DNA of 64,000 nucleotides from Pseudomonas sp. Irchel 3E20. Its GTDB lineage: Bacteria; Pseudomonadota; Gammaproteobacteria; Pseudomonadales; Pseudomonadaceae. A program made the translations under genes and the position numbers. The notes below the pieces were generated by a model. The model saw nothing but the letters and a program-made list of their open reading frames with translations, ran no database searches and was not told the DNA's origin. The DNA lies in NCBI RefSeq assembly GCF_900187645.1, contig NZ_FYEE01000014.1:1-64000 (forward strand). Direction: 5' to 3'. Positions 25,315-34,768 of this stretch are shown here, in pieces. Position 1 is the first letter of the stretch, and every line of letters begins with the position of its first letter.

Positions 25315-26703
25315 ATGAGCCACCCGCGTTTTGTCAGCCCCGACCTGATCCGCCAGCGTTTTTCCCGGGCCATGTCCGACATGTACCGCCACGAAGTGCC
25401 GCTGTACGGCGTGCTGATGGAACTGGTCGCGCAGACCAACGCCCGGGTGCTGGCCAACGACCGCCAGGTGGCCGAGCAACTGCGCATGACCGGCGAAATC
25501 GAACGCCTGGACCTGGAACGCCACGGCGCCATCCGCGTCGGCACCGAAGCGGAACTGGCCACCCTCGCCCGCCTCTTTGCGGTAATGGGCATGGAGCCGG
25601 TGGGCTACTACGACCTCACGCCTGCCGGGGTGCCGGTGCATTCCACCGCGTTCCGCGCCGTACACGAGGCGGCGTTGCAGGTCAGCCCGTTCCGGGTGTT
25701 CACCTCGCTGCTGCGCCTGGAGTTGATCGACAACCCGCCGCTGCGCGAATTCGCCCGCGCCACCCTGGCCCGACGCGAGATCTTCACCCCCGCCGCCCTG
25801 GCCCTGATCGACAAGGCCCACACCGAGGGCGGCCTCGACGAGCGCGACGCCAATGCATTCGTCGCCCAGGCCCTGGAAACCTTCCGCTGGCATTCGCGCG
25901 CCACGGTCAGCGCCGCGCAGTACCAGCAACTGAGCCAGCAACATCGCCTGGTGGCCGACGTGGTGGCCTTCCCCGGCCCCCACATCAACCACCTGACCCC
26001 GCGCACCCTGGACATCGACGCCGTGCAGGCGCAGATGCCCGCCCACGGCATCACCCCCAAAGCCGTGATCGAAGGCCCACCGCGCCGCCACTGCCCGATC
26101 CTGTTGCGCCAAACCAGTTTCAAGGCCCTGGACGAGGCCATCGCTTTTGCCGGCCAAGATGCCAGCCAGGGCAGCCACAGCGCCCGTTTCGGCGAGATCG
26201 AACAACGCGGCGCCGCCCTGACCCCGGCCGGCCGCGCCCTCTACGACCGCTTGCTCGATAGCGCCCGCGACGCCCTGCAAGCGTTCCCCAACGAAAGCAA
26301 CGCCCTGCGCTACGAGCAATTACTGGCCGAGCACTTTGCCGACTTCCCCGACGACTACCCCAACCTGCGGGACCAGGGCCTGGCCTATTTCCGCTATTTC
26401 GTCACGGCCAAGGGCCAGGAAGCCGCTGGCCAACTGCCTGCCAACGCGGGCCTGGAGGCGCTGGTCGCCGCCGGCCATCTCGGTTTCGAGCCAGTGGTGT
26501 ACGAGGATTTCCTGCCGGTCAGCGCGGCGGGAATCTTCCAGTCCAACCTAGGGGACAACGGCCAGGGGCACTACGATTCGGCGTCCAACCGCCAGGCCTT
26601 CGAGCAAGCCTTGGGCCGCCCGACCATCGACGAATTGGCACTTTACGCCCAGACACAACAACGCTCCCTGGAGCAGTGCTTCAAGGTGCTGGGGCTGGGG
26701 TAA
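25315..26703 (+). CDS. hglS: 2-oxoadipate dioxygenase/decarboxylase, D-2-hydroxyglutarate synthase (YdcJ/DUF1338)
   Basis: A 462-aa non-haem iron enzyme that converts 2-oxoadipate to D-2-hydroxyglutarate in D-lysine catabolism of pseudomonads. With the ATG at 25315 the known metal ligands of HglS fall at the expected numbers: His70 (ERHGAIR), His226 (HINHLT) and Glu294 (RFGEIEQRG). Arg74, important for 2-oxoadipate binding, is also kept. The blocks PVHSTAFRAVHE, VFTSLLRLELIDN and EDFLPVSAAGIFQSNLGD are those of the family. It is monocistronic here; other D-lysine genes are not in the window. Confidence 0.95.
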   Translation: MSHPRFVSPDLIRQRFSRAMSDMYRHEVPLYGVLMELVAQTNARVLANDRQVAEQLRMTGEIERLDLERHGAIRVGTEAELATLARLFAVMGMEPVGYYDLTPAGVPVHSTAFRAVHEAALQVSPFRVFTSLLRLELIDNPPLREFARATLARREIFTPAALALIDKAHTEGGLDERDANAFVAQALETFRWHSRATVSAAQYQQLSQQHRLVADVVAFPGPHINHLTPRTLDIDAVQAQMPAHGITPKAVIEGPPRRHCPILLRQTSFKALDEAIAFAGQDASQGSHSARFGEIEQRGAALTPAGRALYDRLLDSARDALQAFPNESNALRYEQLLAEHFADFPDDYPNLRDQGLAYFRYFVTAKGQEAAGQLPANAGLEALVAAGHLGFEPVVYEDFLPVSAAGIFQSNLGDNGQGHYDSASNRQAFEQALGRPTIDELALYAQTQQRSLEQCFKVLGLG

Positions 26704-26742
26704 CAGGAACGGGAATGAAACGCGGGAAGGAATAAAAAGGGA

Positions 26743-26806
26743 GTTCGCCCAGTGCAGTGGCCTCGGCAATCCATGCACCGGTAAAGAGCCGTGACACTGG
26801 GCGAAC
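26743..26806. other. Long-arm inverted repeat between convergent genes (terminator or structured RNA candidate)
   Basis: GTTCGCCCAGTG at 26743-26754 is repeated exactly in reverse complement at 26795-26806, with 40 bases between that contain an inner CGGC/GCCG pair. It is not a REP unit. It lies between the hglS stop and the end of the convergent protease gene. A bidirectional terminator is the simple explanation, but the large closed interior is unusual for one. GGTTTTTTCC near 26853 could serve as the T-run of a separate terminator. Confidence 0.55.
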
Positions 26807-26940
26807 GGGGTGGATTCTAATCCAGGAAAAGCGCGCTGTGGGCGCTCATTTCAAGGTTTTTTCCGGGCCGCGCAGAACCCGCTGAAACCCCCGACCTAGA
26901 GCCTTCTTGAACTCACCAGTCCGACCATTTACAGGCCTGC

Positions 26941-27828
26941 TCAGCAGCGCTCGTAGCCACGGCTATCGAGCACCCTGCAATCGAGTTTGGCCGTGTCTTG
27001 AATCCACGTTTTGTGCACGGACACCTGGGTGTACACGCCCGGCAGCGGCGTGTCCTCGCAGCCCTCGCCAAAACTGACGATGCCCAGTTGCATCGCCTGC
27101 TTGTCCTTGCCCAACACGTACAACGGGCCGCCGCTGTCACCGCGACAGGCGCGCTTGGCGTCGCCGCCGCCCTGGTCGCCAGCACACAAGGTCCCACCCG
27201 GCAGATTCGGGCGTAAGTGCTTGCAAGCGGCGTGTTCCATCACTGGCACCGAGGCTTGGATCAAATCCCGCGAGCCCAGCCCCAAGTCACTGCGGGCCCC
27301 CCAGCCGGCCACGTGGAACTGCGGCTTGGCCGCCACCACACTCTTTTCCTGCGCCGCATCCGGCAGCTCAATGGCATGCAGGCCGGGCACCGGCTTGGCC
27401 AATTTCACCAGGGCGATGTCGTAGTACTTGGCCTTGCAGTCATAGCCGGGGCGAATCACCACCTCTTCAACCTGATAGGCCGGGGTTTGCTCGTTGAGGG
27501 TGACCGAGCCGAGCAACAAGTAAAACCCGTTCCTAGTCAGGTTCTGTTTACAGTCGCCCTCGCCATTGTGAAAACAATGGGCGGCGGTCAGAGCCCATTG
27601 GTCGTTAATCAACGTGGCGCTGCAAAAGGCTCCCGCCGCTCGGGGCTGGTCCTTGCGCAGCATCGCCACCTGCCAGGTGTTACTGCCCTGTGCCACCCGC
27701 GTGCCGCCCCTGGTCAACAAGTCATAGGCCATTTGTATGGTTGCCGTGTCCGCCACGGCCAGGCTCGCCACCGCGAGTGCCAGCAGCGCCGCGTGCGCCC
27801 AACGGGCGCTCATTCTTTTAAAGCCCAT
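26941..27828 (-). CDS. Secreted trypsin-like serine protease (S1 family)
   Basis: A 295-aa protein started at the ATG at 27828, five bases after the stop of the lipoprotein gene; a later ATG at 27813 is possible. A signal peptide ends near SLAVADT. The chymotrypsin triad is complete: His84 (TAAHC), Asp137 (YYDIALVKL) and Ser232 (CRGDSGGPL), with several paired cysteines. The residue that sets specificity in trypsin (Asp189) is Arg226 here, so cleavage after Lys/Arg is unlikely and acidic P1 residues are possible. It probably acts in the periplasm or outside and forms an operon with the lipoprotein upstream. Confidence 0.88.
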   Translation of the reverse strand: MGFKRMSARWAHAALLALAVASLAVADTATIQMAYDLLTRGGTRVAQGSNTWQVAMLRKDQPRAAGAFCSATLINDQWALTAAHCFHNGEGDCKQNLTRNGFYLLLGSVTLNEQTPAYQVEEVVIRPGYDCKAKYYDIALVKLAKPVPGLHAIELPDAAQEKSVVAAKPQFHVAGWGARSDLGLGSRDLIQASVPVMEHAACKHLRPNLPGGTLCAGDQGGGDAKRACRGDSGGPLYVLGKDKQAMQLGIVSFGEGCEDTPLPGVYTQVSVHKTWIQDTAKLDCRVLDSRGYERC

Positions 27829-27832
27829 GGCA

Positions 27833-29329
27833 TCAGTCCAGGTGCGGGTAAGGGGCGGCCCGCCCGGCATCGCGGTAGGCCTTGTTGGCTTTGATCTTGC
27901 TGTCCAGCAGCTTGGCCTTGGCCGCGCTCAGCTGCGAAGCTGGAATGTCGGGTACGGCACTGGTTTCAATCAGCACAGCTTGGGCGTACTCCACGGCGTA
28001 GTCGGCTTGCAGCATGCCCTCATAGCCTTCGCGCTTGGCCTTGTCCGCCGCATCCCGGGCCGCTTCCCGTTGCGCGGGGATCACTTTCGATTGCACCAGC
28101 GTCGAGAGTTCGTCCTTGGAGGCAGCCAGCGCATTGCCCAGGTAAGCGGCGAACTTGCTGCCTTCGCGGGTTTCCACCAGGGTGGCGGTGGTGATGAAGT
28201 AGCCGGTGGTGCCAGTGACCGTTGGCAGTGTCGAGCACTTTTGGGCCTCAAGCTCTCCCTCTGCATTGCGGGTGGGCGGTATTTGGCAGACCGAATGGGC
28301 CCAACTCACTTGCGCATCGCTGATATAGGCGTCCTTGAGGCCCTTCTCCAACGCCAAGCGCGAAGGTTCATTGCCATAGGTACAACGCTCGTCGTTCAAC
28401 GCGAAGTTGCGCGGCACACTGCGATTGTGTTGCTGCAACTGGTGGCAATAGGCCTGCGCCGCCGCTTGCACCGAGGTGTCGTAAATCGGGGGCCGAGTCG
28501 GCAGCGCGGGCGTCTTGGGATGGTCGTGCCGGTAGCGGCTATTGATGATGTCGTACGCCAGCACATAGGGCGCCGCCTGGGCTTCTTGGCGGGTTTGGGC
28601 GACCTTCGCGTCAGCCATGTCTGCGGGCAAGGGAACGGGCAAGCTCTCCATGCCGACCATATCGCCGATCAGCTTCTCGTCCCCGGCCCTGACGCCGGGG
28701 AACTTGAACTCGAAGGCGCTGAAGGGCGCAGCACTGCCCGGCGTGGCAAAGGTCACCGCGACTGAATAATCCCGGGTCTTTTTAAACCAGGAGCTTTCCT
28801 GAAATTTCTCAACTTTGAAGTAGGTAGGAATCAACTTTAAGTATTGTTTTTCCACTACCACCGCAATCGCTGACAGCCTGAACTGGACATTATTTATCCC
28901 TGCGAAGTTAGTGATTCCGTCAGCCCATGGATGCTCGGCAACCGTATCTTTGGTAGGGTCACCGAAGTTGGCGCGGACAATTTCCAGGCAACGGCTGCCA
29001 TCACTCTTTTTTAAATCCCCCTCTTCGGTGACGTCATAAAACTTGCCGTCGACCCGCGCCTGGCTACTCACCGCCTTGCTCTGCCCTGCCGCTTTCAAGT
29101 AATCGGCCCCGGCATCAATGGCCCCCGAGATCAACTTCGGCACCACAATGGCAACCACAGCAGCCCCCACCACTGACTGGTAGGCCGTGTTGTTGGTAAT
29201 GGTTTTCACACCACACTGAGTGCGCCACCCCACCCGCGTTTCAATCACCGAAGAAGGCGCTTTACTGGCAGGCGCAGACGCACAACCGGCAACTAACGAA
29301 GTTGCCAAACACAGACTGACAAGGCGCAT
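27833..29329 (-). CDS. Large lipoprotein of unknown function, partner of the serine protease
   Basis: A 498-aa protein starting at the ATG at 29329, with AAGGAA upstream and a lipoprotein signal ending in LVAGC. After the lipid Cys come a short glycine/alanine-rich hydrophobic stretch (VVGAAVVAIVVPKLISGA) and then a long soluble part with scattered Cys (SRCLEIV, ERCTYGN, HSVCQIPP, QKCSTLP). The C-terminal 100 residues are Ala/Lys/Glu-rich and likely helical. I do not recognise a family. The operon with the protease suggests that it anchors, activates, inhibits or is cleaved by it. Confidence 0.7.
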   Translation of the reverse strand: MRLVSLCLATSLVAGCASAPASKAPSSVIETRVGWRTQCGVKTITNNTAYQSVVGAAVVAIVVPKLISGAIDAGADYLKAAGQSKAVSSQARVDGKFYDVTEEGDLKKSDGSRCLEIVRANFGDPTKDTVAEHPWADGITNFAGINNVQFRLSAIAVVVEKQYLKLIPTYFKVEKFQESSWFKKTRDYSVAVTFATPGSAAPFSAFEFKFPGVRAGDEKLIGDMVGMESLPVPLPADMADAKVAQTRQEAQAAPYVLAYDIINSRYRHDHPKTPALPTRPPIYDTSVQAAAQAYCHQLQQHNRSVPRNFALNDERCTYGNEPSRLALEKGLKDAYISDAQVSWAHSVCQIPPTRNAEGELEAQKCSTLPTVTGTTGYFITTATLVETREGSKFAAYLGNALAASKDELSTLVQSKVIPAQREAARDAADKAKREGYEGMLQADYAVEYAQAVLIETSAVPDIPASQLSAAKAKLLDSKIKANKAYRDAGRAAPYPHLD

Positions 29330-29443
29330 GATTTCCTTCCCTTTATGACCTTGGCAAGGAACTGACTGCATCCCTGCATTGTTTTTTAAGTTGATGACCC
29401 GTGGGGACTTTCCGACAACGCTAGCAGTAGGCCATTAATCTGT

Positions 29444-31153
29444 CTAATCACCAAAAGCGCTTGGCCTTAGTGTGAAATCAACGGGGCCGGGGGGCGTGAC
29501 GACCTGGCCCAGATCAATGTGTTTGAACAGTGGTTTAGCGCCCAGGCGTGCGTTGAAGCGGTAATTGAAACTGAACGCATCCTCGGTGGGTTCGCTCAAG
29601 GGCTTGCCGTAGAGCGGGCGGATGGCCGCCAGGTTGTAGCCCATTAGCGCCAGCAACGTAGGAAAAATATTGTAGTGGCTGGAACGGTCCTTGTTGCCGG
29701 GCAGTGCGGCTTGCCAGTCGAGGGTCTGCAACTGGCGGCCCTGGATCACCACCAGCGGCACCAGCCCTTCTTCTGGCATCGGGTCGCTGCCGCAATGGGT
29801 GTCCAGCCCCGGGTTGCCGCGTTCGTGCAGGTCCTGGCCGTGGTCGGAGGTGTAGATCAGCACCGCGCGGCTGAGGTCGGCCTGGGCAAATACTCGGGCA
29901 AAGAACTCGCCGACGTTCCACAGCAAGGTGTTCTGGTAGGCGTTGCGGTAGCGCTGCCAGTCGTCCGGCCGGCCGTCGAAGCCGTCGCGCGCGCCGGTGT
30001 CGGAGATATCGGCATAGCCCCCGCGCGGCAGCGCCGGCCGGTAGCGCATGAAGGCGTCGGGGTATTTGTCGTGCACCGGAAAGTGCGCGCCCACCTTGTT
30101 GATGACCACCAACTGCGGTTGGCCGTCGTTGAGCAAATCGATCAATTGCCGGGCCACGGCCATGTCGCGGTCACGCACGGGGACGTCATCGAACTGGATA
30201 AAGCGCTGGATGTCCTGACGCTCCAGGCGTGTCATCAGGTTCTGCAAATGCCCGCCGGTGCGCTGGGCGTCGATGTACACCGTGGCCAGCCCGGCCTGGC
30301 GGGCGTACTGCCAGATCGACGGTTGGGTGGCGTTGATCCGCAGGTAGTCCTCGCGGGTGCCGCCAAAACGCAGGGTGACATTGGTATCGGCACTGCAATT
30401 AGCAATCGCGGCGCCATAGCCGAAGTTGAAGATAGCCACCCCGGCGGGCGCTTGCCCCAGGTGGCTGGGCACACCGCCGGGGGTGTTGATGTCCAGGTAG
30501 TTGCCCGACACGCTTTCGTCGATCACCAATACGATATCGTGCCCCACCGCCCCACCCTGGCGCGCCAGGGTCACCGGTTGGCGCGGGCCCACGGAGGCCT
30601 GGGCGCTCTCGTAGGCCAGCAGGTTCAGGTACACCAGGGGCGTGAACAACCCCGGCAGGCCCATGGCCCCAGCCCCCGCCCGGGCGAACAACAACACCGA
30701 CAGCGCCAGCACGGCCACGAAGGGCGCCGCCACCGCCAGCACCTGGGGCACCCGCGAAGGCTGGCGCGGCGCCACGCCAATCCCCAGCAACAGCAACAAC
30801 CCCGAGCCCAAGGGCCAGATGAGCGCCGCGCCGTATTGCTGCAACGCCTCCCCGATAAACCCGGCCGAGTACACCAGCGAGACAAACTGGCTGTAGGTCA
30901 GGTAACTGGCTGTCACCCTCGCGTAGCCCTCGAAAAATACCGCCGCCCCCGCCAACACCACGGCCAGGCCCCAGCGCAGCACAGGTGGGCGGATGGCAGC
31001 AGTGAGCCACAGTGCCAGCACCAGCGCTGCGAACAACACGCCATAGGCCAGCAGCGGCCAGCCCCAGCCTAGGGCGGCGAGGCGTTCCTGGTACTGGCCC
31101 AGGCCCGTGAGCAGGTACAGGCCAAGCAAGATGGGTTTGAGGCTGTGGCGCAT
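29444..31153 (-). CDS. Membrane-bound sulfatase-fold enzyme, phosphoethanolamine-transferase-like
   Basis: A 569-aa protein. About five membrane helices fill residues 1-180, followed by a periplasmic alkaline-phosphatase/sulfatase-fold domain: HDIVLVIDESVSGNYLDIN (first metal Asp/Glu), ANCSADTN with a candidate Thr nucleophile, VINKVGAHFP, YTSDHGQDLHERG and DTHCGSDP for the metal histidines. This is the architecture of EptA-like phosphoethanolamine and phosphoglycerol transferases that decorate surface glycans or lipid A. It is divergent from the polysaccharide operon, so decoration of that polymer is a possibility, not a conclusion. Confidence 0.82.
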   Translation of the reverse strand: MRHSLKPILLGLYLLTGLGQYQERLAALGWGWPLLAYGVLFAALVLALWLTAAIRPPVLRWGLAVVLAGAAVFFEGYARVTASYLTYSQFVSLVYSAGFIGEALQQYGAALIWPLGSGLLLLLGIGVAPRQPSRVPQVLAVAAPFVAVLALSVLLFARAGAGAMGLPGLFTPLVYLNLLAYESAQASVGPRQPVTLARQGGAVGHDIVLVIDESVSGNYLDINTPGGVPSHLGQAPAGVAIFNFGYGAAIANCSADTNVTLRFGGTREDYLRINATQPSIWQYARQAGLATVYIDAQRTGGHLQNLMTRLERQDIQRFIQFDDVPVRDRDMAVARQLIDLLNDGQPQLVVINKVGAHFPVHDKYPDAFMRYRPALPRGGYADISDTGARDGFDGRPDDWQRYRNAYQNTLLWNVGEFFARVFAQADLSRAVLIYTSDHGQDLHERGNPGLDTHCGSDPMPEEGLVPLVVIQGRQLQTLDWQAALPGNKDRSSHYNIFPTLLALMGYNLAAIRPLYGKPLSEPTEDAFSFNYRFNARLGAKPLFKHIDLGQVVTPPGPVDFTLRPSAFGD

Positions 31154-31595
31154 GGCGTCCCCGGAAAGAAGGCTCGATAGCCTTTATCAAAAAACCACAG
31201 GGCGAAGAGTCAATAATTTGGCGATAGCAATTCGCGTGCCGTTTTTCTGATGAATCGACTCGAAAACTAGCAGCACCTGGGCAAAGAGCAAGTTCATGTT
31301 TCATTTTTACAAGCGTCAAAAAACGAACCGTCTCATTTCTGACGCAGACGGCTGCGCAGCCCTTCCAAATCAAGGCCTACAGCCGTTCGTCGTGTAAATC
31401 TGGCGAGAGGCTTTCACAGAAAAATGGGCTAAATCCCCGACCGCAAAGCAATTCATGGTCATTGGCAGAGCGTGGGAAAAAGATCGTCCGATAAAAAACA
31501 TGTCATTTCATTGACACGATTTTTCCAGGCTGATCTATACCAACTCCAAGGTATTAATTCTATTTAGATAAATTGATTATTTAAGAGGCGTGAAT
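31154..31595. other. Divergent control region of the polysaccharide operon
   Basis: These 440 bases lie between the sulfatase-fold gene and ugd. The region is AT-richer than its surroundings, above all after 31480, and has no REP element and no coding remnant. One good sigma-70 promoter toward ugd is listed separately. I see no obvious AmrZ, AlgU or FleQ site by eye. Confidence 0.5.
31511..31539 (+). promoter_or_regulatory. Sigma-70 promoter candidate for the polysaccharide operon
   Basis: TTGACA at 31511-31516, a 17-base spacer, then TCTATA at 31534-31539. A perfect -35 with the optimal spacing and a moderately good -10, about 57 bases before the ugd start, makes this the most likely operon promoter. 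Confidence 0.6.
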
Positions 31596-32948
31596 ATGGA
31601 CGTCAGCGTATTCGGCACGGGCTACGTGGGCCTGATTCAAGCAGCCGCTTTGGCTGATATCGGCCATCGCGTGCTCTGCGTGGACACCGACGCCCAGAAG
31701 ATTCGCCAGCTCCAGCAAGCCGTGCCCCCCATCAGCGAACCCGGCCTGTCGCTGATGCTCGAAGACAACATCAAGCACGGCCGCCTGCTGTTCAGCACCC
31801 AGGCCAGCGACGCGGTGGCCCATGCCACCCTGGTGTTTATCGCGGTGGGCACCCCGCCCGACGAAGACGGTTCCGCTGACCTGAGGCATGTGCTGGAGGT
31901 CACCCGGCAAATCGCCCAGCACATGGCTGCCGACCGTACCCTCATCATCAAATCCACCGTGCCGGTGGGCACCGCCGACCAGGTACTGGCCTGCGCCCGC
32001 GCCGAACTGCAACGCCAAGGCAAGCCAGAGCTGTGCGTGCGGGTGGTATCCAACCCCGAGTTCCTCAAGGAAGGCAGCGCACTGCTCGACTGCATGCGCC
32101 CCGACCGGATCATCATCGGCACCAGCGACCCCATCGCCCAGGCGCAACTGGCCGACCTGTACGCACCGCTGTGCCGCAACCACGAAAAACTGATGGTGAT
32201 GGACAACCGCAGCGCCGAACTGACCAAGTACGCCGCCAACGCCATGCTGGCCACCCGTATCAGTTTCATGAACGAGTTGGCCAACCTGTCCGAACACTTG
32301 GGCGCGGATATCGAGGCGGTGCGCAAAGGCATCGGCTCGGACCCACGCATTGGTTACCACTTCATCTACCCCGGCTGCGGCTTTGGCGGCTCGTGCTTTC
32401 CCAAGGACCTGCGTGCCCTGCTGCACACCGCCGACCACAACGGCATGCCGCTGCGCCTGCTGCAAAGCGTGTGCGACGTCAACGACAGCCAGCGCAACAT
32501 CCTCTTGGGCAAGTTGCGCGCCTACTTTCCCGAAGGCCTGGGCGGTAAATCGATCGCGCTCTGGGGCCTGGCCTTCAAGCCCAACACCGACGACATGCGC
32601 GAAGCCCCCAGCCGCTACTTGATGGAAGCCCTGTGGCACGAGGGGGCCACAGTGCGTGCCTTCGACCCCGAGGCCATGGCCGAATGCCGGCGCCTGTACG
32701 GCTATCGCGATGACCTGCAACTGTGCGCCACCCGCGACGACACCCTGGAAGACGCCGACGCCCTGGTGATCTGCACGGAATGGAAGAACTTTCGTGTGGT
32801 GGACTTCCCCTGGTTGGCCAGCAAGTTGCGCGCGCGGGTGGTGATCGACGGGCGCAACCTTTACAACCCCGAGCACATCGCGGCCGCCGGGCTGCACTAT
32901 CGCGGCATCGGCCTACGCCACGTGGCCCCGCAAGAGGCCGCGAAGTGA
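31596..32948 (+). CDS. ugd: UDP-glucose 6-dehydrogenase
   Basis: A 450-aa cytosolic enzyme that oxidises UDP-glucose to UDP-glucuronate with two NAD+. The ATG at 31596 has AAGAGG seven bases upstream; a GTG at 31590 is too close to it. The NAD motif is FGTGYVGL at the start; the catalytic Cys lies in GCGFGGSCFPKD, and KSTVPVGTAD and NPEFLKEGSA are family signatures. First gene of the long polysaccharide operon, it supplies the acidic sugar precursor, so the polymer probably contains uronic acid. Its stop overlaps the next start. Confidence 0.96.
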   Translation: MDVSVFGTGYVGLIQAAALADIGHRVLCVDTDAQKIRQLQQAVPPISEPGLSLMLEDNIKHGRLLFSTQASDAVAHATLVFIAVGTPPDEDGSADLRHVLEVTRQIAQHMAADRTLIIKSTVPVGTADQVLACARAELQRQGKPELCVRVVSNPEFLKEGSALLDCMRPDRIIIGTSDPIAQAQLADLYAPLCRNHEKLMVMDNRSAELTKYAANAMLATRISFMNELANLSEHLGADIEAVRKGIGSDPRIGYHFIYPGCGFGGSCFPKDLRALLHTADHNGMPLRLLQSVCDVNDSQRNILLGKLRAYFPEGLGGKSIALWGLAFKPNTDDMREAPSRYLMEALWHEGATVRAFDPEAMAECRRLYGYRDDLQLCATRDDTLEDADALVICTEWKNFRVVDFPWLASKLRARVVIDGRNLYNPEHIAAAGLHYRGIGLRHVAPQEAAK

Positions 32949-34027
32949 AGGTCCTGGTCACCGGCGCCGCCGGGTTTATCGGCGCCCATTGCGTGTTGCG
33001 CCTGTTGCGCGACGGCCATCAGGTGCTGGGCCTGGACAACTTCAACGGCTACTACGACCCGGCGCTCAAGGAAGCGCGGGTGCGCTGGGTGCGCGAGCAG
33101 GCCGGCGACTTTGCCCTCGAACGCCTGGACCTGGCCGATGGCGTGGCTATCGACCAGTGGTTCGCCCGCGAGCAACCCGAGGCGGTCATCCACCTCGCCG
33201 CCCAGGCCGGGGTGCGCTACTCCCTGGAAAACCCGCGGGCCTATGTGGACAGCAACCTCACCGGGTTCCTCAACATCCTCGAAGGCTGCCGCCAGTACCC
33301 GGTGCGGCACCTGATCTACGCCTCGTCCAGTTCGGTGTACGGCGCCAACACGCGCACGCCCTATTCGGTGCACGAGGGCGCCGACCACCCACTGTCGATG
33401 TACGCCGCCAGCAAAAAAGCCAATGAGTTGATGGCCCACAGCTACAGCCACCTGTTTGCGATCCCCTGCACCGGCCTGCGCTTTTTTACCGTGTACGGCC
33501 CCTGGGGCCGGCCGGACATGTCGCCGATCCAGTTCGCCCGGGCCATCAGCGAGGGCCGCCCGCTGCAACTGTTCAACCACGGCCTGCACCTGCGCGACTT
33601 CACCTACATCGACGACATCATCGAAAGCCTGGTACGCCTGCTTGATCGGCCGCCCCAGGGCAACCCGCAATGGGCCGGCGACGCCCCGGACCCGGCCACC
33701 AGCCTGGCACCCTGGTGCCTGTACAACATCGGCGGGCAACGCCCGGTGGCGCTCAAGGCTTACGTGGCACTGCTGGAAAAACACCTGGGCCGCCAAGCCC
33801 GCGTCGAGTTACTGCCCCTGCAACCGGGGGATGTGCTCGACACTTGCGCCGATGCCGCGCCGCTAGAGCGCGCCAGCGGCTTTCGCCCACGGATCGCGCT
33901 GGACGAAGGCCTTGGGCGCTTCGTGGCCTGGTTTCGTGACTACTACCCCTTGCCCGATGTTGAGACACCACAAAACCGTGGAGCTTCGTCAGCGGCAGCG
34001 ACCCATAAGCCGTGGAGAACCCCATGA
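32945..34027 (+). CDS. NAD-dependent epimerase, UDP-glucuronate 4-epimerase-like
   Basis: A 360-aa short-chain dehydrogenase-fold enzyme that starts with GTG at 32945, overlapping the ugd stop by four bases (GTGA). The NAD loop GAAGFIGAHC, the catalytic SSSSVYG and YAASKKANE (Tyr and Lys), and GLRFFTVYGPWGRPDMS are those of UDP-glucuronate 4-epimerases, so it should turn UDP-glucuronate into UDP-galacturonate. The usual C-terminal region is followed by a short Ala/Ser-rich tail. Directly coupled to ugd in function and translation. Confidence 0.88.
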   Translation: MKVLVTGAAGFIGAHCVLRLLRDGHQVLGLDNFNGYYDPALKEARVRWVREQAGDFALERLDLADGVAIDQWFAREQPEAVIHLAAQAGVRYSLENPRAYVDSNLTGFLNILEGCRQYPVRHLIYASSSSVYGANTRTPYSVHEGADHPLSMYAASKKANELMAHSYSHLFAIPCTGLRFFTVYGPWGRPDMSPIQFARAISEGRPLQLFNHGLHLRDFTYIDDIIESLVRLLDRPPQGNPQWAGDAPDPATSLAPWCLYNIGGQRPVALKAYVALLEKHLGRQARVELLPLQPGDVLDTCADAAPLERASGFRPRIALDEGLGRFVAWFRDYYPLPDVETPQNRGASSAAATHKPWRTP

Positions 34028-34767
34028 CAGGCCAACAATCCCATGCCACCACCCAACTGCGCCGCGACAAGCGCCTGGACGCCACCCACCGCATGCGCCT
34101 GGACGCCGCCATCCACCGCCAGGGCCGTGGCTGGCTCACCGGCCGCGAGGGCGGGCGGCCCTGGAGCCTGTCGCGCACCAACCGCGTGCTCGCCTGCCTG
34201 GGTGCCCTGGCCTTGCTGGTGCTGCTCTCGCCCCTGCTCCTGGCCCTGGCCGCCCTGGTCAAATGGAGCAGCCCGGGGCCGGTGTTTTTCGTGCAACAGC
34301 GCACGGGTTATCGCGGGCGGATGTTCGGCATGTACAAGTTGCGCACCATGGTCGCCAACGCCGAAGAGCTCAAGGAATCGCTGCGCTACCTGAACAAGCA
34401 CGGCAGCGAGGCCATCGACTTCAAGATCGACCGCGACCCGCGCGTGACCCCGATCGGGCGCTGGCTGCGGCGCAGCAGCCTCGATGAACTGCCCAACCTG
34501 TTCAATGTGGTCATCGGCGACATGCGCCTGGTGGGCCCGCGCCCCACCTCCTTCAATGCCTACCGCTACCAGGACAACCACTTGGTACGCCTGAGTATTT
34601 ATCCCGGCATCACTGGCCTATGGCAGATCAGCGGGCGCAGCAACATTGATTTCGACCAACGGGTAGAACTGGACCTGAGCTACATCAGCCAACAGAGCCT
34701 GATGCTGGACATGAAGATCCTGTTGAAAACCCCTTTCAAAGTGTTCAGCGGCCAAGGAGCAAGTTGA
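34024..34767 (+). CDS. Undecaprenyl-phosphate sugar phosphotransferase (priming transferase)
   Basis: A 247-aa protein started at the ATG at 34024, overlapping the preceding stop (ATGA) with GGAG six bases upstream. A short cytosolic N-terminus precedes one hydrophobic helix (residues about 55-80) and the catalytic domain: SSPGPVFFVQQRTGYRG, MYKLRTM, RRSSLDELPNLFNV and MRLVGPRP. These are the hallmarks of the WcaJ/PssY bacterial sugar transferase family, which loads the first sugar-1-phosphate onto the lipid carrier. It is the short form without the four extra N-terminal helices of WcaJ. Confidence 0.93.
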   Translation: MTGQQSHATTQLRRDKRLDATHRMRLDAAIHRQGRGWLTGREGGRPWSLSRTNRVLACLGALALLVLLSPLLLALAALVKWSSPGPVFFVQQRTGYRGRMFGMYKLRTMVANAEELKESLRYLNKHGSEAIDFKIDRDPRVTPIGRWLRRSSLDELPNLFNVVIGDMRLVGPRPTSFNAYRYQDNHLVRLSIYPGITGLWQISGRSNIDFDQRVELDLSYISQQSLMLDMKILLKTPFKVFSGQGAS

Positions 34768-34768
34768 G

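Noticed and set aside
31154..31595. Minus-strand frame across the divergent control region, continuing into the sulfatase-fold gene in another frame
   Set aside because: AT-rich, no ribosome site, no similarity; the sulfatase-fold gene starts cleanly at 31153.
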